A DNA stretch of 33,045 bases from an uncultured Eggerthellaceae bacterium. Lineage in GTDB: Bacteria; Actinomycetota; Coriobacteriia; Coriobacteriales; Eggerthellaceae. Below are positions 25,077 to 33,045 of this stretch, in pieces (within the stretch, counting starts at the first letter, position 1; each line of letters opens with the position of its first letter). Position numbers and translations under genes: made by a program. The stretch spans positions 1 through 33,045 of the forward strand of contig CANQTB010000003.1 in assembly GCA_947626665.1 (NCBI GenBank), given 5' to 3'. Below the pieces are notes generated by a model. That model was not told the origin of the DNA. It did not search any database and worked only from the letters and a program-made list of their open reading frames with translations.

Positions 25077-26654
25077 CTACGATGTTTGGCGGATGAACGT
25101 TTCCACCGCACGTTCGATCGTCGAGGCGTCACCATCAATGACCTCGGTGAACCGAACAGGGAGGTTATCAAGATCGGCGAGGTTTCGCGGAATGAAGGAT
25201 TGCCCGGTCTCTTGTGCGACGAGGTTGTTCAGTTCGCAGCCCGAAAGTGCCGCCGCTTCTGCGGGAAGCTCCTCCTCATAAGCGAGGTGATGGACGGCGC
25301 GGTAAACGCTCGGCCCGAATTTCGCCCAATGAGCGGTCGAAACGATGACAAGCGGGTTCGTACCGCGGTTATCAAAGCCTGCTTTGCAGGCGATGGCGGT
25401 GTGAGAATCGACCAGATAGCCGTAGGTCGAGAGGACCTCGCGAATAGTGGCAAGGCATTCCTCGTTGTTAACCGACGCTGCAACGTAATTGCTCTGCAAC
25501 GATTCTCGCGTTTTATCGTCAACCACAAACTTGCGCTGCGTTTTCAGATCTTCCATCCATGACTTTACGAGGGAGGCGCTGCGTCCGCAAAGCTCGAACA
25601 GCTGGCGTTCCATGTTGGAAGACACGAGGATGTCCATTGAGGGAGCGGGCGTTAAGATGAAGGGGCGATCCGAGATATCGTAGGTGCCCGTTTCGATAAA
25701 GTCGGTCAGCACGCGGTTCACGTTGCTTGCGCAGATAAGCCGCTCAATGGGGGCTCCCATCTGTTTGGCGTACCAAGCCGCGAGGATATTGCCGAAGTTG
25801 CCGGTCGGCACGCAAATATCGATAGGGTCGCCGGCTGCGACGCCGCCACGCGAAACGAGCGTAGCGTAAGCGGAAAGGTAGTAGACGATTTGCGGCATGA
25901 GCCTGCCCCAATTGATGGAGTTGGCGCTTGAAAGCGCGATGTCGTAATTCTTCGCAAGATGATCGGCGAAGACAGGGTCGTCAAACGCGAACTTCACGCC
26001 GGTTTGGCAGTCGTCGAAGTTTCCGCGAACTGCCCATACGTACACGTTGTCGCCGCCCTGAGTTACCATCTGCTTGCGTTGGATGTCGCTTACGCCGCCA
26101 TCGGGGAACAGCACGCCGATGCGGACGCCTTCCACTCCTTGAAAGCCGGCCAAAGCAGCCTTGCCCGTATCGCCTGAGGTAGCGACCAAGATCATAAAGT
26201 CGGTGTGAAGCTTTCCCTGTTCACGGAGGGCTTGGGCGCTTTTCGAGAACACGTGGGGCAAACATTGCAAAGCCATGTCTTTGAAGGCGCTTGTCGGCCC
26301 ATGCCAAAGCTCCAGAACATGGGTTTTCTCATCGAGAGGATGGAGGGGGCAGATTTCCTCTGTATCGAAATTGTCTGCATATGATGCGCCCATCACCTCA
26401 TCAATAACCACATCGGGAAGATCGATATTGAAGGCGCGATAAACAAACGCTGCTCGTTTCGCATAAGGCATTTCTGCAAGCGCAAGAACCTCGTCAAGGC
26501 TGAAGTGGGGGATTTCGCACGGGACGAAAAGCCCCCCGCCCGAGGCAAGCCCCTCCAACACTACTTGGGTAAATGGCAACGGCTCGGTAATAGTGCCCCG
26601 CGTGTCGAGGTAGCGGTTCTCGCCAAATTGAGTCGAGCGTGACAAGCAATCCAT
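25077..26654 (-). CDS. thrC: Threonine synthase
   Basis: YLDTRGTITEPLPFTQVVLEGLASGGGLFVP, LWHGPTSAFKDMALQCLP (PLP lysine), VATSGDTGKAALAGFQGVEGVRIGVLFP, VPTGNFGNILAAWYAKQMG. Confidence 0.95.
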   Translation of the reverse strand: MDCLSRSTQFGENRYLDTRGTITEPLPFTQVVLEGLASGGGLFVPCEIPHFSLDEVLALAEMPYAKRAAFVYRAFNIDLPDVVIDEVMGASYADNFDTEEICPLHPLDEKTHVLELWHGPTSAFKDMALQCLPHVFSKSAQALREQGKLHTDFMILVATSGDTGKAALAGFQGVEGVRIGVLFPDGGVSDIQRKQMVTQGGDNVYVWAVRGNFDDCQTGVKFAFDDPVFADHLAKNYDIALSSANSINWGRLMPQIVYYLSAYATLVSRGGVAAGDPIDICVPTGNFGNILAAWYAKQMGAPIERLICASNVNRVLTDFIETGTYDISDRPFILTPAPSMDILVSSNMERQLFELCGRSASLVKSWMEDLKTQRKFVVDDKTRESLQSNYVAASVNNEECLATIREVLSTYGYLVDSHTAIACKAGFDNRGTNPLVIVSTAHWAKFGPSVYRAVHHLAYEEELPAEAAALSGCELNNLVAQETGQSFIPRNLADLDNLPVRFTEVIDGDASTIERAVETFIRQTS

Positions 26655-26714
26655 AATGCATCCTTCATGACGGCAATCCAATCCTTTGCATTATGCAAAA
26701 CCTCGTTTGACGAA

Positions 26715-26735
26715 GGCAGAAATGCCTCATTTTTT
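26715..26735 (+). terminator. Terminator-like hairpin in the thrC-feoA divergent intergenic region
   Basis: AGGCA-GAAA-TGCCT followed by CATTTTTT on the + strand. Confidence 0.4.
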
Positions 26736-26757
26736 CCATGAAAGGCCGCGCGTTAAC

Positions 26758-26825
26758 GGCTAATTTGAGAAGTTAGCCAAATCTTCCTTTACAAAATGTT
26801 TGAGAAGGTATACTTTTAGTAAACC
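26758..26825 (+). promoter_or_regulatory. Candidate metalloregulator operator region upstream of feoA
   Basis: Perfect inverted repeat GGCTAA-N9-TTAGCC (26758-26778) and a 19-bp imperfect palindrome GGTATAC-TTTTA-GTAAACC (26807-26825). Confidence 0.45.
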
Positions 26826-26892
26826 AACGGTAACTTATTCGCTTCTTGCCAATTTCTTTAGGCGAGAACGAGCGAACGGCAAAAGAAGAAGG

Positions 26893-27186
26893 ATGGATGT
26901 CATGCAGGAAGCTTCGGTAGTCGAAAGAATTGCCTTTGCGACGCTCAACGATGACTTCGGAACGCGCCAGCAGATGCCGCTTTCGTTTTTACGGAGCGGC
27001 GATCGTGCCCGCATCGCCAAAGTTCGTGGCAAGGGCGAGGTGCATCATCATCTCGAAAACCTCGGTTTTGTCGAGGGCGCCGACGTGTATGTGGTTTCCG
27101 AGCAAGGGGGGAACCTCATCATCGAGATCAAGGGCACGCAGGTGGCGCTCGATCGCAGCATCGCATCGAAGATCATCACATGCTAG
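26893..27186 (+). CDS. feoA: FeoA-domain protein (first copy)
   Basis: MPLSFLRSGDRARIAKVRGKGEVHHHLENLGFVEGADVYVVSEQGGNLIIEIKGTQVALDRSIASKIIT is FeoA-like. Confidence 0.88.
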   Translation: MDVMQEASVVERIAFATLNDDFGTRQQMPLSFLRSGDRARIAKVRGKGEVHHHLENLGFVEGADVYVVSEQGGNLIIEIKGTQVALDRSIASKIITC

Positions 27187-27305
27187 CAATACATTGAGCG
27201 GCTCTGGCTCTGCCCAGCCGCTCGGCAACAGGATTCTCAACGAATGGGAATATAAAAGAGGAAAGTAAAAGCACGAGGCAAGAGGAAAGGACGGATGGCG
27301 GAAGA

Positions 27306-27557
27306 ATGGCAGAGGCATCTCAGGGAAACGTGCCGAAGAAGACCCTTCGCGATGTGCCGATCGGCGAAACGGCAAAGGTCGTGCGTCTTACCGGCGAGGG
27401 CGCGCTGAAGCGCCACATCATGGACATGGGCATCACGAAAGGCGTCGACGTGTACGTTCGCAAGGTGGCGCCCCTCGGAGACCCCATCGAGGTGACGGTG
27501 CGCGGCTACGAGCTTTCGCTGCGTAAGAGCGAGGCGGAAAACGTCGTGGTTGGCTAG
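27306..27557 (+). CDS. feoA: FeoA-domain protein (second copy)
   Basis: KTLRDVPIGETAKVVRLTGEGALKRHIMDMGITKGVDVYVRKVAPLGDPIEVTVRGYELSLRKSEAENVVV. Confidence 0.92.
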   Translation: MAEASQGNVPKKTLRDVPIGETAKVVRLTGEGALKRHIMDMGITKGVDVYVRKVAPLGDPIEVTVRGYELSLRKSEAENVVVG

Positions 27558-27570
27558 GCCGCGGGTGATG

Positions 27571-27610
27571 TAAGACGGCGTAAAGCGGCGTGAGGCGGCA
27601 TAAGGCGACC
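27571..27610 (+). repeat. Four imperfect 10-bp tandem repeats in the feoA-feoB intergenic region
   Basis: taagacggcg / taaagcggcg / tgaggcggca / taaggcgacc read directly. Confidence 0.8.
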
Positions 27611-27628
27611 GCCGCATTCGCATCACCG

Positions 27629-27652
27629 TGCGCCAAAGGGCGCATCTTTTTT
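27629..27652 (+). terminator. Intrinsic terminator-like hairpin between feoA and feoB
   Basis: TGCGCC-AAAG-GGCGCA followed by TCTTTTTT; 41 bp before the feoB start codon. Confidence 0.65.
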
Positions 27653-27693
27653 GAGCATGAGTTAGACGAAATTAACTTTAAGGAGAGAAAGGT

Positions 27694-30057
27694 ATGGGAA
27701 TCAACATTGCGCTTGCCGGAAACCCGAACTGCGGCAAGACGACCATGTTCAACGATCTCACGGGAGCGAACCAATATGTGGGGAACTGGCCCGGCGTGAC
27801 CGTTGAGAAAAAAGAAGGCAAGTATACGCGCGACAAGGAGGTCACGATCACTGACTTGCCGGGCATCTATTCGCTTTCGCCCTATTCGCCTGAGGAGATC
27901 GTTGCACGCGACTATCTGCTCTCCGGCGCTCCCGACGTGGTGATCAACCTCATCGATGGAACGAACCTTGAGCGCAATCTCTACCTCACCACCCAGATCA
28001 TCAATTTGGGCGTGCCCGTCGTCGTGGCCCTCAACATGATGGACTTGGTGGAGAAATCGGGGAATAAGATCGATGTCGCGAAGCTCTCGGCAGAACTCGG
28101 CTGCCCTGTCATTGAAACGGCAGCCTCAAAGGGCCGCGGACTGAACGACGTGATGGGAGCCGCTCAGGCAGCGGCAGCGAAGGGGACGGCCCCTGCCTCA
28201 ACGATGCGCTTCGACGATGATATTGAAACTGCCATCGCGAAAGTGATCGACGAGATCGGCGGGCGCGTACCTTCAAACCTTGTGCGGTGGTACGCGATCA
28301 AGCTCCTCGAAAACGACAGCCTCACCCTCTCGCGCCTGAATCTGACGGCGCATAACCTCAGCACGATCGCGGCCATCCGCGAGGGCCTTGAGGAAGAATA
28401 CGACGACGATGCCGAAAGCATCATCACCGGCGCGCGCTACGATGTGATCACCGACGTGGTGGCGGGTGTTCTCAAGCGCTCGGTAAAGGGGCTTACGACC
28501 ACGCAGAAGGTCGACCGGATCGTCACGAACCGCTGGCTCGGCATTCCGATCTTCATCGTCGTGATGTTCATCGTCTACTACCTCTCCGTCTCCACCTTCG
28601 GCACGCTGTTCACCGACTGGGCGAACGACGGCCTGTTCGGGGACGGCTGGCTCTACACCGGCGTCGAGGAATACGATGGCGCGGTGGAGGCTTGGGAGGA
28701 AGAGCTCGCCGCAGCCGAGGAGTCGGGTGCCAGCGAGGCCGCACTTGCGGCGATTGAAGAGGCCGAGCCTAATCCGGCCGATTTCGGCATCTACCACGTG
28801 GGCATTCCTGTCGTCGTGGGCGAATGGATGAACACGATCGGCGTTGCGGATTGGCTCCAAAGCCTCGTGATCGACGGCATCATCGCGGGCGTCGGCGCCG
28901 TGCTGGGCTTCGTTCCGCAGATGATCGTGCTGTTCCTCCTGCTCTCCATCCTTGAGCAATGCGGCTATATGGCGCGCGTCGCGTTCATCATGGACCGCAT
29001 CTTCCGCAAGTTCGGCCTTTCCGGCAAGAGCTTCATCCCGATGCTCATCGGCAGCGGCTGCGGCGTGCCGGCGGTCATGGCCACGAAAACGATCGAAAAC
29101 GAAAAAGACCGTCGCATGACCATCATGACCACCACGATGATCCCGTGCGGCGCGAAGATGCCGATCATCGCCCTCGTGTTCGGCGCCATCGCGTCGGGCA
29201 ATTCCGAGGACTTCTGGTGGGTGGCGCCGGTGTTCTACTTCCTCGGTGTGTTCGCGATCATCATCTCGGGCATCATGTTGCGCAAGACGCGTGCGTTCGC
29301 CGGCGAGGCGACGTCCTTCATCATGGAGCTTCCAGCCTATCACGTCCCCGCCGTAAAAGGCGTGCTGCTTTCCACATGGGAGCGCGTGAAGGCGTTCATC
29401 GTGAAAGCGGGAACGATCATCTTCATCGCCTCGATCGTCATCTGGTTCCTCACGAACTTCGGCTTCTATGAGGGCGCCTTCGGCATGCTCAATACCGAGA
29501 TGGAAGGCTATATGGAGTACTCGCTCATGGCGGGAATCGGCAATGCGATCGCGTGGATCTTCGCACCGCTCGGCTTCGGCAACTGGGAAAGCGCTGCCAC
29601 CTCCATCACCGGCCTCGTGGCGAAGGAAAACGTCGTGGCGACCGTCGGCATCATGACCAACCTCGGCGAGCTCGGCGAAACTGATCCGGCGCTGTGGCAG
29701 GGCTTTGCCCTCATGTTCGGAGGAAGCGCCGCTGCGATTGCCGCGTTCTGCGCATTCAACCTTTTGTGTGCCCCGTGCTTCGCAGCCATCGGCGCGATCA
29801 GCAACCAGATGCGCTCCGCGAAATGGACGTGGGCGGCGATCGGCTACATGACCGGCTTCGCGTGGTGCGTCGGCTTGATGATCTATCAATTCGCCGGCTT
29901 GGCCCTTGGCGAGGTGTCCTTCAGTGTGTGGACCGTGGTCGCCATCCTCATCCTTGAGGCGATGCTCTTCCAGATATTCCGCCCGATGCCCCATTTTGAG
30001 GAACGTGGCGAGAAGGGCGCCAAGGTGAAGAGCGCTGCCGCAAAGAACGTGGCGTAA
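27694..30057 (+). CDS. feoB: Ferrous iron transporter B
   Basis: G1 ALAGNPNCGKTTMFNDLTG, NWPGVTVEKKEG, DLPGIYSLSPYSPEE, ALNMMDL; gate motifs GFVPQMIVLFLLLSILEQCGYMARVAFIMDRIFRKFGLSGKSFIPMLIGSGCGVPAVMATKTIEN. Confidence 0.97.
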   Translation: MGINIALAGNPNCGKTTMFNDLTGANQYVGNWPGVTVEKKEGKYTRDKEVTITDLPGIYSLSPYSPEEIVARDYLLSGAPDVVINLIDGTNLERNLYLTTQIINLGVPVVVALNMMDLVEKSGNKIDVAKLSAELGCPVIETAASKGRGLNDVMGAAQAAAAKGTAPASTMRFDDDIETAIAKVIDEIGGRVPSNLVRWYAIKLLENDSLTLSRLNLTAHNLSTIAAIREGLEEEYDDDAESIITGARYDVITDVVAGVLKRSVKGLTTTQKVDRIVTNRWLGIPIFIVVMFIVYYLSVSTFGTLFTDWANDGLFGDGWLYTGVEEYDGAVEAWEEELAAAEESGASEAALAAIEEAEPNPADFGIYHVGIPVVVGEWMNTIGVADWLQSLVIDGIIAGVGAVLGFVPQMIVLFLLLSILEQCGYMARVAFIMDRIFRKFGLSGKSFIPMLIGSGCGVPAVMATKTIENEKDRRMTIMTTTMIPCGAKMPIIALVFGAIASGNSEDFWWVAPVFYFLGVFAIIISGIMLRKTRAFAGEATSFIMELPAYHVPAVKGVLLSTWERVKAFIVKAGTIIFIASIVIWFLTNFGFYEGAFGMLNTEMEGYMEYSLMAGIGNAIAWIFAPLGFGNWESAATSITGLVAKENVVATVGIMTNLGELGETDPALWQGFALMFGGSAAAIAAFCAFNLLCAPCFAAIGAISNQMRSAKWTWAAIGYMTGFAWCVGLMIYQFAGLALGEVSFSVWTVVAILILEAMLFQIFRPMPHFEERGEKGAKVKSAAAKNVA

Positions 30058-30067
30058 CATCGCTGCC

Positions 30068-30100
30068 TAACGGAGGTTTAACGGAGATTTAACGGAGATT
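30068..30100 (+). repeat. Three 11-bp tandem repeats (TAACGGAGRTT) downstream of feoB
   Basis: taacggaggtt / taacggagatt / taacggagatt read directly. Confidence 0.9.
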
Positions 30101-30122
30101 GCGCGCAACCGCGGGAAACGTT

Positions 30123-30152
30123 CTTGCGCGCAACAACTCCGCAAGCGTTTTT
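30123..30152 (+). terminator. Candidate terminator downstream of feoB
   Basis: CTTGCG-N11-CGCAAG followed by CGTTTTT. Confidence 0.4.
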
Positions 30153-30217
30153 AAAAGCATCTTTGAAACGTGTGGTTGATGAGTGAAAGTTTGTAAGACG
30201 GAAAGCGAGCTGATTGA

Positions 30218-30430
30218 ATGTTGGTACCGATTGAGATAACGCCTGCGACCATTCTCGTTGCCGTGGCGGTCATCGTCCTCGTTGTGCTCGCTTTTCGCCG
30301 CCTGATCGTTCGCGGCATGTGCGACTGCCATGACCATTGCGGCGACGGCGCGGGCGGCTGCAAAGGATGCAAGGGGTGTTCTGCCGCTGCCGACATGGTC
30401 CGAAAGATGGAGCAGGCTGCCGAGCATTAA
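30218..30430 (+). CDS. FeoB-associated Cys-rich membrane protein
   Basis: N-terminal TM (ATILVAVAVIVLVVLAF) then CDCHDHCGDGAGGCKGCKGCSAAADMV; located directly after feoB. Confidence 0.85.
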   Translation: MLVPIEITPATILVAVAVIVLVVLAFRRLIVRGMCDCHDHCGDGAGGCKGCKGCSAAADMVRKMEQAAEH

Positions 30431-30473
30431 CCGGTTGTGCTACCATGTGCCAAGCGCAACCGGAAGGAGAACC

Positions 30474-30854
30474 ATGGAAAAGATGTCCATGTCTCATGAG
30501 GACTATCTCGAAGCGATGGTAATGCTCGGCGGAACCACGCAGCAATCCGTGCGTTCGGTTGACGTCGCAAACAAGCTGGGGGTCTCAAAGGCGTCGGTAA
30601 ACAAAGCCGTCTCTGTTCTGAAGGAACGCGGACTCGTAGAACAGCCGTATTACGGCGATATCACGCTTACTGAAAGTGGCTACGAATACGGGAAATCCGT
30701 TCTCGAACGCCATGAGCTCCTTTATGCATTTCTCACGAAGGCCCTCGGCATTCCCGAGGAGCGCGCCTATGACGAGGCGTGCCAGATGGAGCACGCGATA
30801 AGCGACGAATCGATGGAGCGCTGGGTCAGCTACGTGAAAAACCTCAATTTATAA
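30474..30854 (+). CDS. DtxR/MntR-family metal-dependent transcriptional regulator (short form)
   Basis: MSMSHEDYLEAMVMLGG...VRSVDVANKLGVSKASVNKAVSVLKERGLVEQPYYGDITLTESGYEYGKSVLERHELLYAFLTKALGI; no C-terminal SH3-like domain. Confidence 0.9.
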   Translation: MEKMSMSHEDYLEAMVMLGGTTQQSVRSVDVANKLGVSKASVNKAVSVLKERGLVEQPYYGDITLTESGYEYGKSVLERHELLYAFLTKALGIPEERAYDEACQMEHAISDESMERWVSYVKNLNL

Positions 30855-30995
30855 CGCTCTGCATGGCATTTGCCGTGGAAATCACCATATGTTGGGAAAC
30901 GCCGACCTATCTCACCCACAAAATGTGGTAAGCTAATTCACGCTTTCGCATAAACGTACCATCAAAGAACTACATGCGTCTGGAAGCGAGCCTGA

Positions 30996-31790
30996 GTGGC
31001 ACATCCGAAAAACAGCAGAACGAGAACAAGCGGGCCAATCGGCGGGGGGAACGTTTATGGCTCAAGCCTCGGTGCGAACCTATCGCAACGCATGGAGGCA
31101 CCGAAGCCCTACGACAGCGGAAGCCTGTATATGCCGTCCTCGATGTCGGGTGCTCATCAGGGGAAATCCTCTTCTCTCGGCCTGTATTTCGCTGCGAAGA
31201 AGCGCTCACGCATCAAAAGCAAAGCTGATAAAACCTTCACACGACAATATGGGGATCTCGATCACGCAAGCTCGGCAAGCGAGGCTGGCCCGCGCGCGGC
31301 GGTATACAAAGCCGAAATGGGTCATAGCCACAAGCGGGCCACGCGCTTGCAGTCTTCGGGATCGTCGATGAATGCCGCCGCGGTTTCCAAGGCGATGCGT
31401 CCTTCCTCGCGCGTTGGTTCTCGCGTGCTCGTAACGGTGACGGTTCTCGCGTGCCTTGCGCTCTCAGCGCTGTTCCTCTATGCGCCAGCGAAGCAGTATT
31501 ATCTTCAGATTCGCGAGGTCGACCGTCTTCAGGCAGAGTATCAGGCAGTGAGCGAACGCAACGACGCGCTGCAGCAAGAAGTCGATAAGCTGATGAGCGA
31601 TGAGGGCGTGGAGGATCTTGCCCGCGAAGAACTTGGCTGGGTGGCCGATGGTGAACAGTCGGTAAGCGTTTCGGGACTCGATCTGCCCGAGAAGGAGTCG
31701 GATTTCAAAGCGAACATTCCGCCGGGAAGCGTCAAGGCGCCTAGGACGTGGTATTCCGAAATTGGTGATTTCATCTTTGGCGTTGAATAG
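30996..31790 (+). CDS. FtsB/DivIC-type septum formation initiator-like protein with long N-terminal cytoplasmic region
   Basis: TM VLVTVTVLACLALSALFLYAPAKQYY followed by coiled coil QIREVDRLQAEYQAVSERNDALQQEVDKLMSDEGVEDLAREELGWVADGEQSV; GTG start at 30996. Confidence 0.82.
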   Translation: MAHPKNSRTRTSGPIGGGNVYGSSLGANLSQRMEAPKPYDSGSLYMPSSMSGAHQGKSSSLGLYFAAKKRSRIKSKADKTFTRQYGDLDHASSASEAGPRAAVYKAEMGHSHKRATRLQSSGSSMNAAAVSKAMRPSSRVGSRVLVTVTVLACLALSALFLYAPAKQYYLQIREVDRLQAEYQAVSERNDALQQEVDKLMSDEGVEDLAREELGWVADGEQSVSVSGLDLPEKESDFKANIPPGSVKAPRTWYSEIGDFIFGVE

Positions 31791-31834
31791 ACGCCTTGCA
31801 ATTGCAAAATGAACCACGCAAAGAGAAACCAGAG

Positions 31835-32842
31835 GTGAACGTGAAAAACGGTCGTTATGCCGCTATCGATATTGGCACGGTAACGACGCGTATGCTTATT
31901 GCCGATGTAGCGGATGGCAACGTCGCTGATTGCGTGCGCGAATACACCATAACGAATTTGGGCGAGGGAGTGGATGCGACGGGCGTTTTGAAGCCCGAGG
32001 CGATCCAGCGCGTTGGTGAAGCGATCGATCGCTATCTTGCCGTGCGGGCCTCCTTCGAATGCGATGGGCAGAAGATACCAACGGCGGTTATGGCAACGTC
32101 GGCGGCGCGCGATGCGCAAAACGCGGAGGAATTTGTTGAAGTGCTTGCGCGAAAAGGCCTTACGCTGCAGGTCATTCCGGGCAATCGCGAGGCGGCACTA
32201 TCGTTTCTTGGGGCCTCAAGCTCGTTTGCCGATGGGCGCATCATGCTCGTGGACATTGGCGGCGGCTCCACCGAAATTGCTATCGGCGATACGCGGCGCG
32301 ATCCTTTATGGTCGCATTCGTTTGACGTTGGTTGTCGCCGTATGACTGAGCGCTTTTTTGCGCATGACCCCATCGAACTCGATGAGATGCAGCAAGCGAG
32401 CGCGTGGGTGAGGGACGTCATGACGCCCTATTTCGTCGATTTGGCGCAACAAGGATATTTGCGCGGGGAAAACGCTGGTGAAGCTGCCAACGGGGCAGGC
32501 GATTCGAAGGTTGTACCCGTTGATCGCGTGGTCGCTGTTGCCGGAACCGCAACGAGCGTGGTGAGCATTCGCGATGAGATGGAAGAGTACGATAGCAGCC
32601 GTGTTCATCGTGCTGTCGTGACCGCGAAGGAGCTAGACGGCGTTTTGGGTCAACTGAGCGCCCTCACGGTTGAAGAACGGCGCCATGTGGTTGGGCTCGA
32701 CCCCGAACGCGCGCCTGTTATCGTGGCCGGGCTGGTAATTTTGAAGACGGTTTTGGAACTCGCGGGATTTCGCTCTTACACGGCCAGTGAAACCGACCTT
32801 TTGCATGGCATGGTGCTCGTGCTTGCCGATGGCGAATTCTGA
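31835..32842 (+). CDS. Ppx/GppA phosphatase (exopolyphosphatase-like)
   Basis: GRYAAIDIGTVTTRMLIADV, TSAARDAQNAEEFVE, VIPGNREAALSFLGA, IMLVDIGGGSTEIAIGD, VAVAGTATSVVSI; GTG start at 31835 (or 31841). Confidence 0.9.
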   Translation: MNVKNGRYAAIDIGTVTTRMLIADVADGNVADCVREYTITNLGEGVDATGVLKPEAIQRVGEAIDRYLAVRASFECDGQKIPTAVMATSAARDAQNAEEFVEVLARKGLTLQVIPGNREAALSFLGASSSFADGRIMLVDIGGGSTEIAIGDTRRDPLWSHSFDVGCRRMTERFFAHDPIELDEMQQASAWVRDVMTPYFVDLAQQGYLRGENAGEAANGAGDSKVVPVDRVVAVAGTATSVVSIRDEMEEYDSSRVHRAVVTAKELDGVLGQLSALTVEERRHVVGLDPERAPVIVAGLVILKTVLELAGFRSYTASETDLLHGMVLVLADGEF

Positions 32843-32905
32843 AAAAGGAAGCCCCCTCAACTCATAGATGCCGATGTGGTAGTATGCAATTCGCACGTAT
32901 TCTGC

Positions 32906-32990
32906 GGGGGTGTGGCGGAATTGGCAGACGCAGCGGACTTAAAATCCGCCGCCGCAAGGCTTAAGGGTTCGAGTCCCTTCACCCCTACCA
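32906..32990 (+). tRNA. tRNA-Leu (anticodon UAA), encoded CCA
   Basis: Acceptor GGGGGTG / CACCCCT, anticodon stem GCGGA-CTTAAAA-TCCGC, long variable arm, T arm AAGGGTTCGAGTCCCTT, terminal ACCA. Confidence 0.96.
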
Positions 32991-33045
32991 GGTCAAGAAA
33001 ACTTTCATTGACATAAATTAGACAGGTGCAATAGCCCTACATCAA

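Noticed and set aside
28273-30060. 595-aa ORF antisense to feoB
   Set aside because: His/Asp/Arg-rich low-complexity translation typical of antisense frames in high-GC genes; feoB on the + strand has full-length family motifs.
32906-33045. Phage or island attachment at tRNA-Leu
   Set aside because: Only 55 bp follow the tRNA, with no integrase or duplicated tRNA 3' end visible; cannot be evaluated here.

Overview
The window reads as a moderately high-GC, gene-dense, probably chromosomal segment. A monoderm actinobacterial host, possibly Coriobacteriia, is my inference from gene content and was not tested. It is bounded by a truncated tRNA-Ser(UGA) on the - strand at the left edge and a complete tRNA-Leu(UAA) at the right edge. 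Blocks, left to right: (1) tadA (tRNA adenosine deaminase), ispE and a small membrane protein; (2) an OatA-like acyltransferase/SGNH protein on the - strand; (3) a tight cluster of a PurF-like phosphoribosyltransferase whose glutaminase residues appear lost, a DUF2804 protein and an archaeal-type (TIGR00300/LOR-like) ornithine cyclodeaminase, followed by an Mbeg1/DUF2974 hydrolase-like protein; (4) a solitary RelB/DinJ-like antitoxin and a TetR regulator with an internal repeat tract; (5) divergent CorC/HlyC-type CNNM-CBS and MFS(DHA2)-CBS fusion genes; (6) a Tad/Flp type IVb pilus locus (CpaB, TadZ, TadA, TadB, TadC, Flp pilin, several TadE/G-like pseudopilins, then DUF192 and zinc-ribbon accessory proteins); (7) thrC on the - strand; (8) a feoA-feoA-feoB-Cys-rich-DtxR iron locus; (9) an FtsB/DivIC-like protein and Ppx/GppA. 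The observations most worth follow-up are the degraded PurF glutaminase next to an ammonia-releasing cyclodeaminase, several short tandem-repeat tracts (mostly 12 or 15 bp units that preserve frame inside coding sequences), the MFS-CBS fusion, and a terminator-like hairpin with decamer repeats just upstream of feoB. No CRISPR, rRNA, transposase or phage genes were seen. No database search was possible, so family calls rest on remembered motifs.
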